A stretch of 37,149 nucleotides of DNA from Paramagnetospirillum caucaseum (GTDB taxonomy: Bacteria; Pseudomonadota; Alphaproteobacteria; Rhodospirillales; Magnetospirillaceae). This document shows, one piece after another, positions 23,105-32,403 of the stretch. How positions within the stretch are numbered: position 1 is the stretch's first letter; each line of letters starts with the position of its first letter. The notes below the pieces were generated by a model. The model was given only the letters and a program-made list of their open reading frames with translations. It searched no databases and was not told where the DNA came from. A program made the position numbers and the translations under genes. The stretch is taken from NCBI RefSeq assembly GCF_000342045.1, contig NZ_AONQ01000044.1, positions 1-37,149 of the forward strand, in the 5' to 3' direction.

Positions 23105-24806
23105 ACCGCCCTCGCTCTCTCCTGACCGCAGGCGTCTGCCTTGCCGCCTTGACTGCGACCGCCAACGCCTGGGCGCAAGTCAACATCGCCATCGTTCCCG
23201 GCGGTGCCGACCCTGGCCGGACCGAAAAGCGCTTCGAGCAACCGCGTAAGCCGCAATCGGTCATCGAGCCCCAGGCCCCCGAGATCGACGAGCAAATGCC
23301 GCCCGACCAGTCGGATAAAATCCGCCTGACCTTGAACGGGGTGAGCATCGAAGGGGCGACGGTCTTTCCCGTCGAAGACCTCTCCGCCTTCCATGCCGAC
23401 AAGCTGGGCAAGGAAGTCTCGTTAACCGAGGTTTACAAGGTGGCGGACGAGATCACCGCCAAGTACCGCAACGCCGGTTTCATCCTGTCCAAGGCCATCG
23501 TGCCGCCGCAGCGCATTTCCGGCGGACAGATCACCATTCGCGTGGTGGAGGGCTTCGTTAACGAGGTGTTGATTGAGGGAGAGGCCAACGGACGTGCCGA
23601 CCTGTTCCATGAATGGGGCGAGCGGATCAAGGAATCCAAGCCCCTCGATAACAAGGTGTTGGAACGTTACTCCCTGCTTGCCAACGACCTGCCGGGCATA
23701 AAGGCCAAGGCGGTCTTGCGCCCGTCCAAGACCACGCCGGGCGCATCCGACGTGGTGTTCGTCATCGAGCATAAATATCTCGAGCTGTCTGCCTCCTTCG
23801 ACAACCGGGGCACCAAGACCAGCGGCCCGCGTGAATACACCCTGGGGGCTGGCCTCAACTCGATCCTGGGCCTGTATGAAAAAACCTCGGTCAGTTGGAT
23901 CAACACCACCGAGCAAAGCGAGTTGCGCTATCTGGCGATCCAGCATGACGAGGTTCTGAATTCCGAGGGAACCAAGCTCACCCTGTCGGGCAACCGCAGC
24001 CGGGGAGAGCCGGGCGAGTCTCTGCGCGACTTGGAGCAGCGTTCCCGCAACGTCACCCTCAGCGCCGCCCTCTCTCATCCCCTGATCCGCACCAGGACGG
24101 AAAACTTCTCCCTGTCCACCGGGTTTACGTCGCGGGATTCACGCTCCGAGCAGTTGGGGCAGGTATCGTCCAGTGACCATACCAGGGCGTTCAAGATCGG
24201 CGGCTCCTACGACTTCTCGGATTCCTGGGATGGCGTCAACCTGTTCGCCCTTGACCTGTACCGGGGTATCGACGGCCTGGGGGCCACCCGCTACGAATAC
24301 GGCTTGAAGTCGCGGGCGCGGGGCCGCGCCGATTTCACCAAGCTGACCCTGGATGCGTCGCGCACCCAGCAACTGCCGAATCAGTTTGCCCTGATTATCG
24401 GCATGACCGGGCAATGGTCGGCCAATGCCCTGCTGTCGTCCGAGGAATTCGGCTATGGCGGCTCGCAATATGGTCGCGCCTACGACTCGTCCGAGATCAC
24501 CGGCGACAAGGCATCACCGGAAAGCTGGAGCTCCAGTACACCAACCAGGTCGAGGATATCGGGCTGAAATACTATCAGCCGTTCATCTTCTACGATGCCG
24601 GTCTCACCCACGACCGCGATCCTGTCAACACCAATGCCGTGCGTACCGGCACATCGGCGGGCATCGGCATCCGCTTCGGCCTGACCGACTATTTCAGCGG
24701 CAGCCTGGAAATCGACAAGCCCTTGACCCGCCCGGTATCCGCCAACCTCCCCGGCGGCAAGGGCAAGGAACCCCGTCTGTTCTTCAGCATCTCGGCAAGG
24801 TACTGA
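23101..24806 (+). pseudogene. TpsB (FhaC/ShlB-type) outer-membrane transporter with 1-nt frameshift
   Basis: The two-partner secretion pore exports the TpsA protein downstream. The first frame (23101-24567) gives a signal peptide (LLTAGVCLAALTATANAWA), a plug-linker segment (DPGRTEKRFEQP), two POTRA domains (about 70-230) and most of the 16-strand barrel. It loses the frame near 24508-24513, where GACAAGGCATC lacks one G relative to the expected GACAAGGGCATC. The second frame (to 24806) supplies the rest: TGKLELQYTN, IGLKYYQPFIFYDAGL and the terminal aromatic ISARY. Restored, the protein would be about 568 residues, normal for the family. Real mutation or sequencing error cannot be decided here. 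Confidence 0.8.
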
Positions 24807-24808
24807 CC

Positions 24809-27800
24809 ATGATCCGCCGCCCCTCCATGCGCCGCTGGCTCATTTCCACCACCGCCCTGGCCGGAGTGCTGACCGTTTGCACCCCTGTCGTCCATGCCAA
24901 CCCGCAGGGCGGCACGGTGGCGCAAGGCTCCGCCGTCATCAGCCAGCCAGACGCCAAGACGGTGCAGGTCAACCAATCCAGCGACCGCGCCGTGATCGAC
25001 TGGAAAAGCTTCAGCATCGCGGCGGGCGAAACCACCCGCTTCGTTCAGCCCTCGTCCTCGTCCATGACCCTGAACCGGGTGACCGGCGATCAAGTGTCGC
25101 AGATTCTCGGCAACCTTCAGGCCAATGGCCGCGTCGTCCTGGTCAATCCCAACGGCATCGTCTTCGGGGCGGGCTCCAAGATCGACGTTGCCGCCCTGGT
25201 CGCCTCCACCGCCAATATCAAGAACGAGAACTTCATGGCGGGGAACATGAAGTTTGATATCCCCGGCAAGGCCAATGCCCAGATCGTCAACGAAGGCACC
25301 ATCACCGCCGCCGATGGTGGCTTGGTCGCCATCGTGTCCCCCTATCTCCGCAATTCCGGCATCATCTCCGCCCGTCTCGGCAAGGTGGCGCTTGCCGCCG
25401 CCAATGGCGTGACCCTCGACCTGTACGGCGACAACCTCATCCTGTTCCAGGCGAGCGACAAGATCGCCAGCCTGATCGTCGGAGCCGATGGCCAGATCGT
25501 CGCCAGCCTGATCGAGAACAGCGGCAAGATTTACGCCGATGGCGGGCGGGTACTCATGAGCACCAATGCCGCCAAGGGCGTGGTGGATAACGCCATTAAC
25601 ACCACCGGCCTGATCAGCGCCCGCGCCGTCGAGCAACAGGGCGGCGAGATTGTCTTGAAGGGCGAGGATGCCGGAATCGTCCAGGTGTCCGGATCACTGG
25701 ATGCTTCGGGCAAGGAGGCGGGACAGAAGGGCGGCACCGTCAACGTGCTGGGTGAAAAGGTCGGCCTTCTCGGCAATGCTTCCGTTGACGTATCCGGCGA
25801 TGCCGGGGGCGGCACCGCCCTGATCGGCGGCGACTATCAGGGCAAGGGCAGCGTCCGCAATGCCCAGGTCGCCTATATGGGCCAGGACGCCACCATCAAC
25901 GCCAGCGCCCTGAGTACCGGCAACGGCGGCAAGGCCATCCTGTGGGCGGACGGCACCACCCGCAGCTATGGCCGCATCTTCGCGCAAGGCGGCACCAATG
26001 GCGGTGACGGCGGCTTTGTCGAGACTTCGGGCAAGGGCTTCCTGGATCAGACCGGAACGGTCAACACCCTGGCTCCCAAGGGCAAGACCGGCACTTGGTT
26101 GCTCGATCCCATGGATATTTTTGTTGCCAACAATGGCGGTCAGACCTTGGACGGTACCAACTCTTCGCTCTTCGCTGACAATTCCGGCGGAACCAGCACT
26201 ATCGATCCCTCAGTCATCAACTCTGCCACCAGCAACGTGACCCTTCAGGCGTCGCGTGATGCCTATGTCGTCAATGCCATCAATATGACCAACGCGGGCA
26301 AGGCTTTGACCATCGAGGCGGGGCGCGACCTGCGGGTGAACGCCAACATCAACACCAACAATGGGGATATCTACCTTCTCGCAGGTTACGACGCCGCGAG
26401 CGGACAGGGGGGAGTGAAGCAAGGCGTCCTTAATATCAATGGAGCAACTGTTTATAGCGGATCAGGGCAAATCGTCGTTTCGGGCAAAGACCCAGGCGGT
26501 ATTGTTGATCCTACGAGCAATGGATTTGGCGGAATCGTCTATCAGAACGGCGGAAAGTTTCAGAACTCCAGTGGATATGTCGATGTATGGACCGCTGACA
26601 CGCCCGACCTTTCCAACAATACCGTTCCAGCAGGGTGGTCGCTGACCAAGGGATCAGTGAACAACGGCTATGGCATCGTTGGGGGAGTGTTGAGCGCGTG
26701 GCCCACTGACAATGCCGGCGACCTCGGAAAGACGGGAGCTCCGCCGTCATCGGTAAGGGAAATTCGGGCAAGTTGGGATGGAAATATGGCCTTCACGACA
26801 TGGGGCCAGAGCACCGGCTTTATGTTCATGATTGGCGGCATCCAGTATTGGGTCTCAGCTGGCTACTCTGCAAATCGCTGGAGCGGCCCCCTTGTAGGTC
26901 AAAGTGGAAGCGCAATCATGATCGCGACCATTCCGGATTCCGGTACAAGCTGGACTCATCTTAACTCAACCAATCTTGGAACTATCTATGGCACTTATCA
27001 CCAGGAGGCGTTCGTATCGAACGGCAGTGTGCGCTATCGTGGGTATGACAACGCGAATCCCGGCGCCTATCTCTGGGATTTCACCGTCAATGACGCGGCC
27101 ATCGTTCCCACCAGCATCAGCGCTTTCAAGTTCCGTTCTTATACCACGACAGATACAACCACCAATCTCTCCAATCCTCGCGTCACCTACCGCAGCGCCG
27201 TAACCGCCTCATCCGGCGGCAGTGGCTCGAATGGCGGGGTGAGCAGCGGTACATCCAGCAGCACCTCAACCACTTCCGTGCCTAACAACGTGCTAAATGG
27301 TCCGGACCTGAGCCGAAATGGAGGGATCAATCCGCGCGGGCGCAACAGCGAAGGCGAGGGAGGAAAGGGAAGCGGCACGCAGCCGATCGTCCTAACCCCA
27401 CAAAAAATTGCAGAATTCAATCGAATGCTTGACGCCGCAGGAAATAGACCGGCTGGCGTCATTGATACGCTTAAAACCATTTTTTATGGAGACCCTGGAG
27501 AGATTACTGAAGCTCTTAGAGATAAATTATTCTCAGCGACAACGAATGCCGCATCATCTGCAAAAGTTGAACTTTCTGATGCTATAATAGCAGCTGAAGA
27601 TGCTTATAGAGCCGACCGAACGCTCCGCTTTACAGGGCTAACCATGAAAGAATACGTTGCCGGGGCAACGGCGGCAGAACGGGCCCGTGTTAATCATTTA
27701 AGCGGCTTAGCGCGAGAATTTGGCGAGGCCGCGCAAATTGGTAAAGTGGTAAAAATTGGTGGGGGCCTGCTAACACTTGTTGATATCGCCACAAAGGAAC

Positions 27801-28348
27801 AAGAGGCGTTTAACGCTTTAAAGAGCGGGAACTATCTTGATCTTGCAGACAATGCAGGTCAAACAGCTTTGAACGCAGCATCCCTTATCGCAGTTGCGAA
27901 TCCTGCTGTTGCAGCGGGAGCGCTAGTTAATGCCCTTTTGCAGGCTGCAATTTATGCTCCGTCAAGAGCGTTTATGGAGGGGGCATCGAATTCAATCCAA
28001 GCGATTGGCGACATGAATGTAAAAGTTGCAAGACAGCTGGGAGAAGTTATGAAATCAGAGCTCCCACCTGAAACGAAGGCTGAATTTATCAAGAGCATAA
28101 TAACGCACGAACAGAATGCTGTCGCATCCATCGTTAGGTCAATTAATGAGGATGGGACAAAACTCGGATCGCAGATTTTTGATGCTGGCACATGGATTGT
28201 CACTTTAGGGCAGGCACCACTTCCTGGTGCGACTCTTATGCAGGCCGTAACCTCTGCACAAAATAACGTCGATCAAGTTGGCAAAAATTACATCGAAAAG
28301 TTCAATATGGAATACCCGCAATATGCGATTAAATATACAACAACATGA
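24809..28348 (+). CDS. TpsA-type filamentous haemagglutinin-like exoprotein with divergent C-terminus
   Basis: A 1179-residue secreted protein, partner of the TpsB two bases upstream. Signal peptide about 1-30 (LISTTALAGVLTVCTPVVHA). The TPS recognition domain (about 31-320) has the conserved NPNGIVFG at residue 113 onward. FHA-type repeats follow to about residue 440, ending with the usual GTWLLDPMDI. Residues about 540-830 form a beta-rich adhesin-like region, then a Ser/Gly/Thr linker. From about nucleotide 27390 the DNA turns AT-rich with different codon use, and the encoded ~320-residue tail is helical with hydrophobic stretches (ASLIAVANPAVAAGALVNAL). By analogy with CdiA, the tail may be an exchangeable toxin, but no VENN motif is seen. 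It is uncertain whether export works given the tpsB frameshift. Confidence 0.85.
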   Translation: MIRRPSMRRWLISTTALAGVLTVCTPVVHANPQGGTVAQGSAVISQPDAKTVQVNQSSDRAVIDWKSFSIAAGETTRFVQPSSSSMTLNRVTGDQVSQILGNLQANGRVVLVNPNGIVFGAGSKIDVAALVASTANIKNENFMAGNMKFDIPGKANAQIVNEGTITAADGGLVAIVSPYLRNSGIISARLGKVALAAANGVTLDLYGDNLILFQASDKIASLIVGADGQIVASLIENSGKIYADGGRVLMSTNAAKGVVDNAINTTGLISARAVEQQGGEIVLKGEDAGIVQVSGSLDASGKEAGQKGGTVNVLGEKVGLLGNASVDVSGDAGGGTALIGGDYQGKGSVRNAQVAYMGQDATINASALSTGNGGKAILWADGTTRSYGRIFAQGGTNGGDGGFVETSGKGFLDQTGTVNTLAPKGKTGTWLLDPMDIFVANNGGQTLDGTNSSLFADNSGGTSTIDPSVINSATSNVTLQASRDAYVVNAINMTNAGKALTIEAGRDLRVNANINTNNGDIYLLAGYDAASGQGGVKQGVLNINGATVYSGSGQIVVSGKDPGGIVDPTSNGFGGIVYQNGGKFQNSSGYVDVWTADTPDLSNNTVPAGWSLTKGSVNNGYGIVGGVLSAWPTDNAGDLGKTGAPPSSVREIRASWDGNMAFTTWGQSTGFMFMIGGIQYWVSAGYSANRWSGPLVGQSGSAIMIATIPDSGTSWTHLNSTNLGTIYGTYHQEAFVSNGSVRYRGYDNANPGAYLWDFTVNDAAIVPTSISAFKFRSYTTTDTTTNLSNPRVTYRSAVTASSGGSGSNGGVSSGTSSSTSTTSVPNNVLNGPDLSRNGGINPRGRNSEGEGGKGSGTQPIVLTPQKIAEFNRMLDAAGNRPAGVIDTLKTIFYGDPGEITEALRDKLFSATTNAASSAKVELSDAIIAAEDAYRADRTLRFTGLTMKEYVAGATAAERARVNHLSGLAREFGEAAQIGKVVKIGGGLLTLVDIATKEQEAFNALKSGNYLDLADNAGQTALNAASLIAVANPAVAAGALVNALLQAAIYAPSRAFMEGASNSIQAIGDMNVKVARQLGEVMKSELPPETKAEFIKSIITHEQNAVASIVRSINEDGTKLGSQIFDAGTWIVTLGQAPLPGATLMQAVTSAQNNVDQVGKNYIEKFNMEYPQYAIKYTTT

Positions 28349-28507
28349 TGCGTGCAAACATATAGAGAATTTGCCACACACTCCGCCTTGCAATTATGCT
28401 CAAACGCATATAATAACAGCATTATATTAATTACGTACATTTTAAAATGGACAACTTCATTAGTGACTACCTTACACATAACTGAAATATAAACAGGCGA
28501 GACTTCG

Positions 28508-28878
28508 TTGGAAGATCACTCTCATCATGACTCCTATGAGTTATTGCAGTAACGCTCTCACTACAGCTTCCGGAACAACTAGCTAAGTATGCTATAATAT
28601 TCATTATGGCTGTTGTGCAGTACGTTTACGCTTGCAGTATGCTTAAGCGTTTTCATGACTTTTGAAGTGCGTGAATTATCGGCACCGGGCTGTATTTATC
28701 ATATGCTTTCCTGGCGTCGTCTGTTTGGGCGTCGATCATGCTCTCGCCAGATGTGGACGCCTATCAAAGTTACGGATGGTTTTTTGCAGCGTCAAAAATC
28801 ATTTATCCGCTCGTTTTAGTACAATTCTTATATTTAACAATAAGACCTGGAAAAGCGTATCCACAAAATAATGCGTGA
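28508..28878 (+). pseudogene. Candidate degraded small membrane protein after TpsA
   Basis: Frame 28675-28878 has no ATG near its start but reads like a real two-span membrane protein (LYLSYAFLASSVWASIML, then WFFAASKIIYPLVLVQFLYL, ending PGKAYPQNNA). A second frame just upstream (from TTG 28508) reads MEDHSHHDSYELLQ, is interrupted by stops at 28550, 28580 and 28595, and then gives a hydrophobic run (LWLLCSTFTLAVCLSVFMTF) up to about 28670. Together they fit one decayed gene of about 120 codons with three stops and one frameshift. Position directly behind a possible toxin tail suggests an immunity protein. This is a tentative reading. Confidence 0.35.
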
Positions 28879-28920
28879 GCATAAGCGGCATTGCGGCATT
28901 TTTTTGTGTGATTATCTCAG

Positions 28921-29586
28921 TTAATAGCGCCAGATTTCGATATTTCTTACAGTCTGCACCACCCACATCCGCCCCGTCCGCGTTTTCACTCCCCGCTCGT
29001 TCAATTCCCTCGCCGTCTCCGATAGATTCAACCCTTCCGCTCGAAGGCTCTCGATGATCGGCCAGACGCTTTCTGCGAAGCGATCCGCTGCCGCCACGGA
29101 CGCTGCCCGCCCCTTCTTTCCCGCCTCCTGGATATTCGGGTTGCCCAAGACCACTCCGCGTGCCTTCGCCGCCTTGAGGGCGGCTTTCGTCCGCTCCGAT
29201 GCCATATCCCTCTCATGCTCCGCCACGGCAGCCAGGATGTGGATGGTAAAGCGGGTGGCGTCGGGCATATCGCAGGCGCGGAACTCCACCCGGCTTTCCA
29301 TCAGATTCGATATGATGGCGACGGATCGCGCCAGCCGGTCGAGCTTGGCGATCAAGAGCGGCAGCTTCTTCCGGCGGCAGAGTTCGAGGGCTTTACCGAG
29401 TTCGGGGCGATCCGCCCGCTTCCCGCTCTCCACCTCCATAAAAGAGGCGAAAAGCTCGCCACCCGTCCGAGTGAGATATTCGGCAACGGCGGCTTGCTGG
29501 GCTTGCAGCCCCAGGCCGGAGCGTCATTGCTTGTCGGTCGATACCCGGTAATAGGCAACCCAAAGCGGTCTATTGCCGTTTTCCAT
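28921..29586 (-). pseudogene. Small serine recombinase interrupted by TGA
   Basis: A resolvase/invertase of 221 codons. The first 20 residues (ending VAYYRVSTDKQ) hold the catalytic Ser16 in YYRVSTD. Codon 21 is TGA (29524-29526), where relatives commonly have Gly (KQGRSGLGL). The frame then continues without error: RSGLGLQAQQAAVAEYL, then KLDRLARSV with the conserved Arg pair, AEHERDMASERTKAAL, and a C-terminal helix-turn-helix (LNLSETARELNERGVKTRTG). Translation from the internal ATG 29439 would give 172 residues lacking the nucleophile. Either a nonsense mutation, a read-through TGA or a base error. Confidence 0.8.
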
Positions 29587-29603
29587 GCGTGATTTAAAAG
29601 TGA

Positions 29604-29617
29604 TAAACGGTCGTTTA
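29604..29617. repeat. Inverted repeat upstream of the serine recombinase
   Basis: TAAACG-GT-CGTTTA lies 18 bp upstream of the recombinase ATG. It is a candidate resolution subsite or autoregulatory operator of that enzyme. Confidence 0.4.
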
Positions 29618-29774
29618 AGACTTTGAACAGTCTATGCAAAACCCTAATTTTCCCAAATTTATTTGCCGCGCATAGGCTCCGTCGCGGACTCGCTCATCCC
29701 GACCTTGACTCCCCCACCCCACCGTGGAGAATTTACGGATTGGTTCACAAGCGTTACTGAGGGGGACGGGAGAC

Positions 29775-30329
29775 GTGAACAATAAGAAGCTGTTTCGGAT
29801 CATCGCCCTTTGCTCCTTCGTCGTCGCGGCGGCGATCTCCACGACGGTGGAGAAGTTCCAGGGTCAACGCCTCCCCACCTTCCTCTTCTTTTTCCTTGCC
29901 GGGTTGCCTGTCGGATATATCGCCTCCTGGATTTTGGGTGCCCTCAATTGGGTGGCGTTCAACGGATCGGATGGCGACGGCCTGGGGCTTGTGCCCTTCA
30001 TCGGAAAAGTCCTCTCCCTGCCCTTTCTGCCCTTCATATGGCTTTGGCGCTTCCATCGCCGGAGGCAGGAGGCGCGGCGGTATGAGCTCGGGCGGGCGGA
30101 TCGCGAACGGACGGCGGCGGAGGAACGGGAGCGGGCCTTTTGGGCGTCTCCGGAGGGACAGAGAGTCCGGGCGGCTCATTTGCTCGCGGAGACCGAAAAG
30201 GGCAAAGCCGAGACATTGGCGCAAATACGCCTTGCCGAGACGAGCGGGCTTGCTGGAATCGCCCGGAGCGTGGCTCAGGAAGAGGAAGAGCGCCAACGGC
30301 GGCAGCTCGAAGAGCTCAAGAGGATTTGA
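29775..30329 (+). CDS. Membrane protein with coiled-coil tail, mobile-element type
   Basis: A 184-residue protein with two or three hydrophobic spans near the N-terminus (IIALCSFVVAAAIS, FLFFFLAGLPVGYIASWIL, and a segment LPFLPFIWLW), then a long charged helix (about 95-184, RRRQEARRYELGRADRERTA, ending EEEERQRRQLEELKRI) that should be a cytosolic coiled coil. GTG 29775 is preferred, and a longer frame opens at GTG 29724. It is the first of three closely spaced same-direction genes and ends 10 bp before the next. No family recognised. It may anchor the next coiled-coil protein at the membrane. Confidence 0.7.
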   Translation: MNNKKLFRIIALCSFVVAAAISTTVEKFQGQRLPTFLFFFLAGLPVGYIASWILGALNWVAFNGSDGDGLGLVPFIGKVLSLPFLPFIWLWRFHRRRQEARRYELGRADRERTAAEERERAFWASPEGQRVRAAHLLAETEKGKAETLAQIRLAETSGLAGIARSVAQEEEERQRRQLEELKRI

Positions 30330-30339
30330 GGGATAGCCC

Positions 30340-31017
30340 ATGACGCGCAAAACCCTTGGCGACCTTCTCAATCCCGCCGCCTATCTGCAACGCCTCCGCG
30401 CCGAGGCGGATTTGCAGATCAAAGCGGCACGGCTCGACATGGATGCCCAGGTGGAGCGGGCAAAGCTGGAACAGGGCGACCGGCACCACGGCGACCGAAT
30501 GTCGCTCGAAGTCCGCAAGGTCGAATCCGGGGAGCTCCAGGCGGCGGGGCAACTGGCCCTCGGACATGACGAGCTCGATTTCAAGCGTCAAAGCGCAGCC
30601 CTCACCGCGCAAACCTCCCTCGAGGTGGCGCGGACGCAGAATGCCGGTGCCCTTGAGCTCTCGCGGCAGAACCACACCCAATCCCTCGATATGTTCCGGG
30701 AGCAACTGCACGGCAGCATCGTCGAGAAGACCGGCAATGCGGTCAATGAAAGCCTCTTGTCTGCCCTTCGACGGGGCGAGGATTCCAACCGCGCCTTTAC
30801 CTCCGCCATGGCCGATATCATCAAGGCCCGCAAGATCGCGGAAATCTCGACCGCGCAAACCGACCATGCCGAACGGAACCGTGCGGCGGAACGCGAGCAC
30901 GAGATCAATATGGAGGTTCTGAAAGCCCAGCTTTCCCAAGGGGCGCGGGATAACGGGCTCGACGAAGCCGACCTCATGCGCCGCTTTGCCGAATGGATGG
31001 CAGCGGAGGAAAAGTAG
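30340..31017 (+). CDS. Coiled-coil protein of the mobile element
   Basis: A 225-residue, almost fully helical, highly charged protein without signal peptide or membrane span. It begins MTRKTLGDLLNPAAYLQRLR, followed by a long heptad-like region (about 20-130) rich in Glu, Gln, Ala and Arg. A short less charged region follows (about 130-165), then another helix to the end. No family recognised. It lies 10 bp after the membrane coiled-coil protein and 24 bp before the next gene, so the three form one transcription unit and may act together. Confidence 0.7.
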   Translation: MTRKTLGDLLNPAAYLQRLRAEADLQIKAARLDMDAQVERAKLEQGDRHHGDRMSLEVRKVESGELQAAGQLALGHDELDFKRQSAALTAQTSLEVARTQNAGALELSRQNHTQSLDMFREQLHGSIVEKTGNAVNESLLSALRRGEDSNRAFTSAMADIIKARKIAEISTAQTDHAERNRAAEREHEINMEVLKAQLSQGARDNGLDEADLMRRFAEWMAAEEK

Positions 31018-31041
31018 CGATCCACGGTCGGGAGCGGGAGC

Positions 31042-32079
31042 ATGGCCGGATGGTATCGCGTCATAAAGACCGTGCGGGGGCGCAAATACGCCTACCTCCA
31101 GCGGTCTTTCCGGGACGGTGGGCACGTCCGGACGGAAAGCCGCTATCTGGGGCCGGTTTCCGGTCTCCAGGAAGGAGGCGCGACTATTCCCGTCCCCGTG
31201 GAGCCGGAACCGTCCCCATCGCCCCCCATATCCCTGCCGCCCGATTCCGGGCCGACAGAAAGCCCGAAGGGCGATGCCTCCGCCCGCCCGTCGCTGGCCA
31301 GCATTGCCAAGTATCGGCTTCGTTTGCGTTTTGTTCCTTCAGTTGTCAACCTGGATGACAGCCGCCTCCAGCGGGAATATGCGCGGGTGATCGGATGGGC
31401 TCAGGGGCTCGGAGCCTCGCCCGAGAGCTTTCCCCGCATCGCAATCCGTTTCGGCTCCAAGTCGGGCATTCGGCGGGCATGGCTTGGTAATGCCCTGGTT
31501 GCCACGGCTCCGAGGGGATCGGGACGCAAGGCGATCCGAACGGTGGCGGCAAATGCCCTTGGGCACGCCTTCTTGGACGCGATCCGCGCGGCAAATCCCC
31601 TCGCCCATGCCGTTCTGTCCGAACGCCTCCAGGGGAGCTATCGCGCCTCTTCCTGGCTTGTATTCCGGGCTTTGGCTTTACAAAGCCAAAAGCCTCTTGT
31701 CGCGTTATCACTACAAATCTTTTTGTTTGGAAACATCTCGCAAGTGCTTGGTTTTTCCGCACAATCCTACGGGCTGGCAGACACACCACGGCGGACAGGA
31801 TGGGAGGACGAGGCGGCGGCGATCATCGGGGAAATCGCCGCAAGCGGATACCGCCACACCCTCCACTCCCGTGTCCAGGCGACGGCGGAGGCGTATGAGC
31901 GGGAACACAAGGCGCGGCGCAATCTCGAGAAGTGCAAAGGGGTATTTGCGACTATCACGGGAAGACGACGAGCCCTGAAAAAGAAGCTCGCGAGGGCGAC
32001 ATTCGCCCGCCTCGCGACCGAGGAGGCAGGGCGCAAGCTCCGACTCCTCGTCCACTACATCCCCGAGCTCGAGGGGTGA
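31042..32079 (+). CDS. Uncharacterised mobile-element protein
   Basis: A 345-residue protein. The N-terminus WYRVIKTVRGRKYAYLQRSF, followed by RTESRYLG, is a short basic beta-hairpin motif also seen at the start of some mobile-element proteins. A Pro/Ser-rich linker (about 50-90) follows. Residues about 95-345 form an alpha/beta domain containing IAIRFGSKSGIRRAWLGNAL, AANALGHAFLDAIRAANP and a basic C-terminal helix bundle (KARRNLEKCKGVF, GRRRALKKKLARATFARLA). The ribosome site GGGAGCGGGAGC precedes the ATG. The basic character fits nucleic-acid binding. No catalytic motif of a relaxase is evident to me. Confidence 0.68.
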   Translation: MAGWYRVIKTVRGRKYAYLQRSFRDGGHVRTESRYLGPVSGLQEGGATIPVPVEPEPSPSPPISLPPDSGPTESPKGDASARPSLASIAKYRLRLRFVPSVVNLDDSRLQREYARVIGWAQGLGASPESFPRIAIRFGSKSGIRRAWLGNALVATAPRGSGRKAIRTVAANALGHAFLDAIRAANPLAHAVLSERLQGSYRASSWLVFRALALQSQKPLVALSLQIFLFGNISQVLGFSAQSYGLADTPRRTGWEDEAAAIIGEIAASGYRHTLHSRVQATAEAYEREHKARRNLEKCKGVFATITGRRRALKKKLARATFARLATEEAGRKLRLLVHYIPELEG

Positions 32080-32174
32080 TCCTGGGGGGCGGCTTTCGAA
32101 AATTTTTCCGCTCCATTTTTCTGCCTCCCTCGCCTTCCAACCTCTCCAACCTCTGCCGATTCTCGAGATAAAAC

Positions 32175-32190
32175 GGGGTGGGTGGGTGGG
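32175..32190 (+). other. G-quadruplex motif with single-base loops
   Basis: GGGG-T-GGG-T-GGG-T-GGG on the plus strand, in the 324-bp gap before the ATPase gene. Four G-runs with 1-nt loops are the pattern of the most stable parallel quadruplexes. Elsewhere this gap holds a promoter candidate and a short inverted repeat (AAGAC...GTCTT near 32289-32308). Confidence 0.6.
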
Positions 32191-32323
32191 ATCAATGCTC
32201 GGGTTCGAACCGCGCCAGCGGATCGACGGATGCGGGCGGCTCCGCGACCTGAAATGAGGAAAACGGAATGAAGGGAGTTGAATTGACAAAGACGTTATAA
32301 GTGTCTTGTTTTACTGTTATTTT

Positions 32324-32351
32324 TTGACTTTGCGGCACATTTCGATACACT
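32324..32351 (+). promoter_or_regulatory. Candidate sigma-70 promoter for the ATPase gene
   Basis: TTGACT (32324-32329) and TACACT (32346-32351), 16 bp apart, in AT-rich DNA about 50 bp before the ATPase ATG. Another TTGACA at 32283-32288 has no good -10 partner. Confidence 0.45.
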
Positions 32352-32403
32352 GCCCGGCGTACTCGCTCTATGGCTATGCCGACAGGAGAACGGAAGCCCG
32401 CCA

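Noticed and set aside
29524-29526. Selenocysteine at the interrupting TGA
   Set aside because: The position is normally Gly, not Cys, and I see no selenocysteine-insertion hairpin directly after it.
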